Part shown: positions 6,838 through 8,669 of the stretch, one piece after another
Position numbering within the stretch: the stretch's first letter is position 1
How the letters are laid out: every line of letters begins with the position of its first letter
Assembly: GCA_017404585.1 (NCBI GenBank)
Contig: JAFRCB010000358.1
Coordinates: 1 to 8,669 of the forward strand
Source: Lachnospiraceae bacterium
GTDB taxonomy: Bacteria; Bacillota; Clostridia; Lachnospirales; Lachnospiraceae
Reading direction: 5' to 3'
Length of the DNA stretch: 8,669 nucleotides
The notes under the pieces: model-generated
Told to the model about the DNA's origin: nothing
Seen by the model: the letters and a program-made list of their open reading frames with translations, nothing else
Database searches by the model: none
Position numbers and translations under genes: made by a program

Positions 6838-6861
6838 TTAGAGAAAGAAAAGGAAAGAATA

Positions 6862-7986
6862 ATGAACGGAATTAACGAAACACGTCTTCGTGAGAAAATG
6901 GATCTTGTAATCGATAAACTTCTGCACCTGGACGGCCCGGAAAATGAGGCTGAGCTTGCACAATCCGGAGAGAAAATCGGATTTTTCAAGCGCGATTTCG
7001 GTATCCGCGAGTGGGACTGGCCACAAGGCGTAGGACTGTACGGGCTTCTCAATATCATGAAGATCGACCGCAATGAGAAATATCTTGATTTCCTTGTGGA
7101 ATGGTTCGAGACGAACATAAGAGAAGGCCTCCCGTCCAGAAATATCAATACGACAACGCCGCTTCTCACACTGGCGGAGCTTCAGAAAATCCATCCGGAT
7201 CCGAAATTCGAAGCTCTCTGCCTGGATTGGGCGGACTGGCTGATGACCTGCATTCCCAGGACGAAGGAAGGCGGATTCCAGCATGTGACCAGCGCGAACG
7301 GCGATCGGATGGGTGTGCGCCTGAACGAAAACGAGATGTGGATCGACACGCTGTTTATGACAGTTCTGTTCCTCAATTATATGGGCCAACAGTATGAGAG
7401 GCAGGACTGGGTCGATGAGAGCATCCATCAGGTACTGATGCACATCAAGTATCTCTATGAGAAGAAGACAGGTCTCTTCTACCATGGTTGGACCTTTAAG
7501 GAGAACAACAATTTCGGAGGAATCTTCTGGTGCCGCGGCAACAGCTGGTTCACGTTGGGTATTCTTGATTATCTGGAAATGTTCCACAATACCCTGAATC
7601 CCGGTGTCAAGCAGATCATCGTCGATACCTACAAAGCCCAGGTCCATGCTCTGAAGAAGCTGCAGGCACCGAGCGGCTTATGGCACACGGTTCTTGATGA
7701 CCCGACGAGCTATGAGGAAGTTTCCGGATCGGCTGCCATCGCGGCCGGTATTCTGAAAGGTATCCGTATGGGTATCCTGGACGACACCTGCGTCCGGACA
7801 GCTGAGAAGGCAATTTTGGGAATCATGGAAAATGTCGCCCCCGACGGTACAGTCCTTAATGTCTCGGGAGGCACCGGCATGGGCATGAACGCGGATCATT
7901 ACAAAAATATCCTGATTGCACCGATGGCATACGGCCAGTCTCTGACGATTCTTGCATTTGCAGAAGCGCTGAGGCACATTCAGTGA
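6862..7986 (+). CDS. GH105 unsaturated rhamnogalacturonyl hydrolase (YteR/YesR type)
   Basis: This 374-residue cytoplasmic (alpha/alpha)6-barrel enzyme, full length for GH105, removes a 4,5-unsaturated galacturonyl residue from the non-reducing end of a lyase product, usually linked to rhamnose. The released sugar rearranges to 4-deoxy-5-ketouronate (DKI). Motifs: T-T-T-P-L-L-T-L near 97-104; E-M-W-I-D-T-L-F-M with Asp162 as the likely catalytic acid; H-G-W at 208-210; R-G-N-S-W-F from 225; S-G-L-W-H-T-V-L-D followed by E-E-V-S-G-S-A; and a C-terminal A-Y-G-Q-S. No signal peptide is present. AAGGAAAG (6850-6857) precedes ATG. Its place between the TRAP importer and rhaM supports a substrate containing rhamnose. 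The related GH88 family prefers glycosaminoglycan products and is less likely. Confidence 0.9.
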   Translation: MNGINETRLREKMDLVIDKLLHLDGPENEAELAQSGEKIGFFKRDFGIREWDWPQGVGLYGLLNIMKIDRNEKYLDFLVEWFETNIREGLPSRNINTTTPLLTLAELQKIHPDPKFEALCLDWADWLMTCIPRTKEGGFQHVTSANGDRMGVRLNENEMWIDTLFMTVLFLNYMGQQYERQDWVDESIHQVLMHIKYLYEKKTGLFYHGWTFKENNNFGGIFWCRGNSWFTLGILDYLEMFHNTLNPGVKQIIVDTYKAQVHALKKLQAPSGLWHTVLDDPTSYEEVSGSAAIAAGILKGIRMGILDDTCVRTAEKAILGIMENVAPDGTVLNVSGGTGMGMNADHYKNILIAPMAYGQSLTILAFAEALRHIQ

Positions 7987-8020
7987 ACATTGACGAAGCA
8001 TACGGAGGTCACGCTCTAAG

Positions 8021-8332
8021 ATGATCAAAGGATTTAAAATGAAATTATACCCCGGCAGGGCAGCGGAATATGAGAGAAGACATAACACTTTGTGGCCTGA
8101 GATGAAGGAGCTGATTCACGAGTACGGCGGCAGGAATTATTCGATTTTCTTTGATCCTGAGACGGATGTGCTGTTCGGGTACATTGAGGTTGAGGATGAG
8201 CAGAGATGGGAAGAGAGCGCTAATACAGTCATTAATCGGAAATGGTGGGACTATATGGCGGACATCATGGAGACATATCCGGATAACAGCCCGGTCACGA
8301 AAGGGTTGGAGCTGGTGTTTCATCTCGAATGA
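8021..8332 (+). CDS. rhaM: L-rhamnose mutarotase
   Basis: This 103-residue protein, one residue shorter than E. coli RhaM, speeds alpha/beta anomer exchange of L-rhamnose in the cytoplasm. It keeps Tyr17 and His21 in Y-E-R-R-H-N-x-L-W-P-E, matching the catalytic Tyr18 and His22 of E. coli. It also keeps N-Y-S-I-F (39-43), W-W-D-Y-M (75-79) and P-D-N-S-P-V. GGAGGT at 8004-8009 is 11 bases before ATG. It follows the GH105 gene by 34 bp and would act on the rhamnose that enzyme frees. Rhamnose isomerase, kinase and aldolase genes are not in the window. Confidence 0.93.
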   Translation: MIKGFKMKLYPGRAAEYERRHNTLWPEMKELIHEYGGRNYSIFFDPETDVLFGYIEVEDEQRWEESANTVINRKWWDYMADIMETYPDNSPVTKGLELVFHLE

Positions 8333-8410
8333 AAAAGCCGCAGGCTGCGTTAAGGGCCGGAGGACAGGTTTATAGAGTGGTTTTAGACTTTGCAACAAAG
8401 GAGAAAAGAT

Positions 8411-8669
8411 ATGAAGATAGCACTGATCAATGAAAACTCACAGGCAGCAAAGAACTCCATGATCGAGGGCTGCCTCCGCGCAGCAGCGGAGCCGCTCGGA
8501 CATGAGGTATTCAATTACGGCATGTACGCGGCAGATGACAAATGCCAGCTCACCTACGTCAAAGCAGGTCTCCTTACCGCGATTCTGCTCAACGCGAAGG
8601 CAGTTGACTTCGTAGTGACCGGCTGCGGCACAGGCGAAGGCGCTATGCTCGCAAGCAACATTTATCCGA
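8411..8669 (+). CDS. RpiB/LacAB-family sugar-acid isomerase, 5' part (runs off the window end)
   Basis: This is the N-terminal 86 codons of the isomerase whose remainder is at 1-431. AAAGGAG at 8397-8403 is seven bases before ATG. The start MKIALINENSQAAKN is typical of the DhuI/LacAB branch, and the CGTGEG active-site motif (Cys72) lies inside the last 57 bases shared with the window start. Joined across the shared bases it gives 210 residues, the family's normal length, with no frameshift. Likely role: isomerisation of DKI to DKII between the GH105 step and the KduD/DhuD reductase. It starts 78 bp after rhaM; that gap has only a weak 4-bp hairpin (AGCC-GCA-GGCT) and no clear promoter or terminator. 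Confidence 0.87.
   Translation, partial: MKIALINENSQAAKNSMIEGCLRAAAEPLGHEVFNYGMYAADDKCQLTYVKAGLLTAILLNAKAVDFVVTGCGTGEGAMLASNIYP
8613..8669. repeat. Terminal direct repeat, right copy
   Basis: Exact copy of bases 1-57. If the two ends are merged, the unit is 8612 bp and position 8613 equals position 1. No target-site duplication, inverted end or recombinase site is visible around it. Confidence 0.95.

Noticed and set aside
6291..7169. 292-codon open frame on the minus strand across dctM and the GH105 gene
   Set aside because: It spans two well-supported genes and their junction, and its product is basic and low in recognisable structure.

Overview
The window holds one catabolic locus for pectin, most probably for its rhamnogalacturonan-I part. 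The likely host is a Gram-positive gut or rumen anaerobe of the Clostridia type. The grounds are strong AGGAG/GGAGG ribosome sites, moderate G+C, tight operon packing, and a cupin-AraC (YesN-like) regulator beside a TRAP transporter, a GH105 hydrolase and sugar-acid enzymes. The genus cannot be named from the sequence.

Layout. The first 57 bases (1-57) are identical to the last 57 (8613-8669). Joined there, the sequence closes into an 8612-bp circle, and an RpiB/LacAB-type isomerase gene cut by both ends becomes one uninterrupted 210-codon gene. Read from the main promoter region (3703-3993), the + strand order is: TRAP binding protein (3994-5019), TRAP small permease (5033-5509), TRAP large permease (5524-6837), GH105 unsaturated glycuronyl hydrolase (6862-7986), L-rhamnose mutarotase (8021-8332), isomerase (8411-8669 continuing into 1-431), KduD/DhuD-type dehydrogenase (599-1399), and CE8 pectin methylesterase (1396-2622). 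A bidirectional hairpin terminator follows at 2728-2762. An AraC-family regulator (3702-2746, minus strand) converges on that terminator and diverges from the transporter genes.

How the genes work together (inference from families and order). The TRAP system imports a small acidic pectin fragment. The cytoplasmic GH105 enzyme splits an unsaturated galacturonyl-rhamnose unit. RhaM equilibrates the anomers of the released L-rhamnose. The released 4-deoxy-5-ketouronate (DKI) is isomerised by the RpiB-family enzyme (DhuI type, in place of KduI) and reduced by the SDR enzyme to 2-keto-3-deoxygluconate. The methylesterase removes methyl groups from galacturonate units and also appears to be intracellular. 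KDG kinase and aldolase, rhamnose isomerase, kinase and aldolase, and any secreted lyase are absent, so the rest of the pathway must lie elsewhere in the genome.

Most unusual points. The sequence closes on itself around exactly one regulon with no replication or mobility gene, which suggests a tandem amplification, an excised circle or an assembly loop. A 24-bp tandem repeat forms an in-frame, cysteine-spaced insert near the N-terminus of the methylesterase. An 11-bp inverted repeat flanks the araC promoter candidates, and the terminator hairpin is built into the araC stop region.
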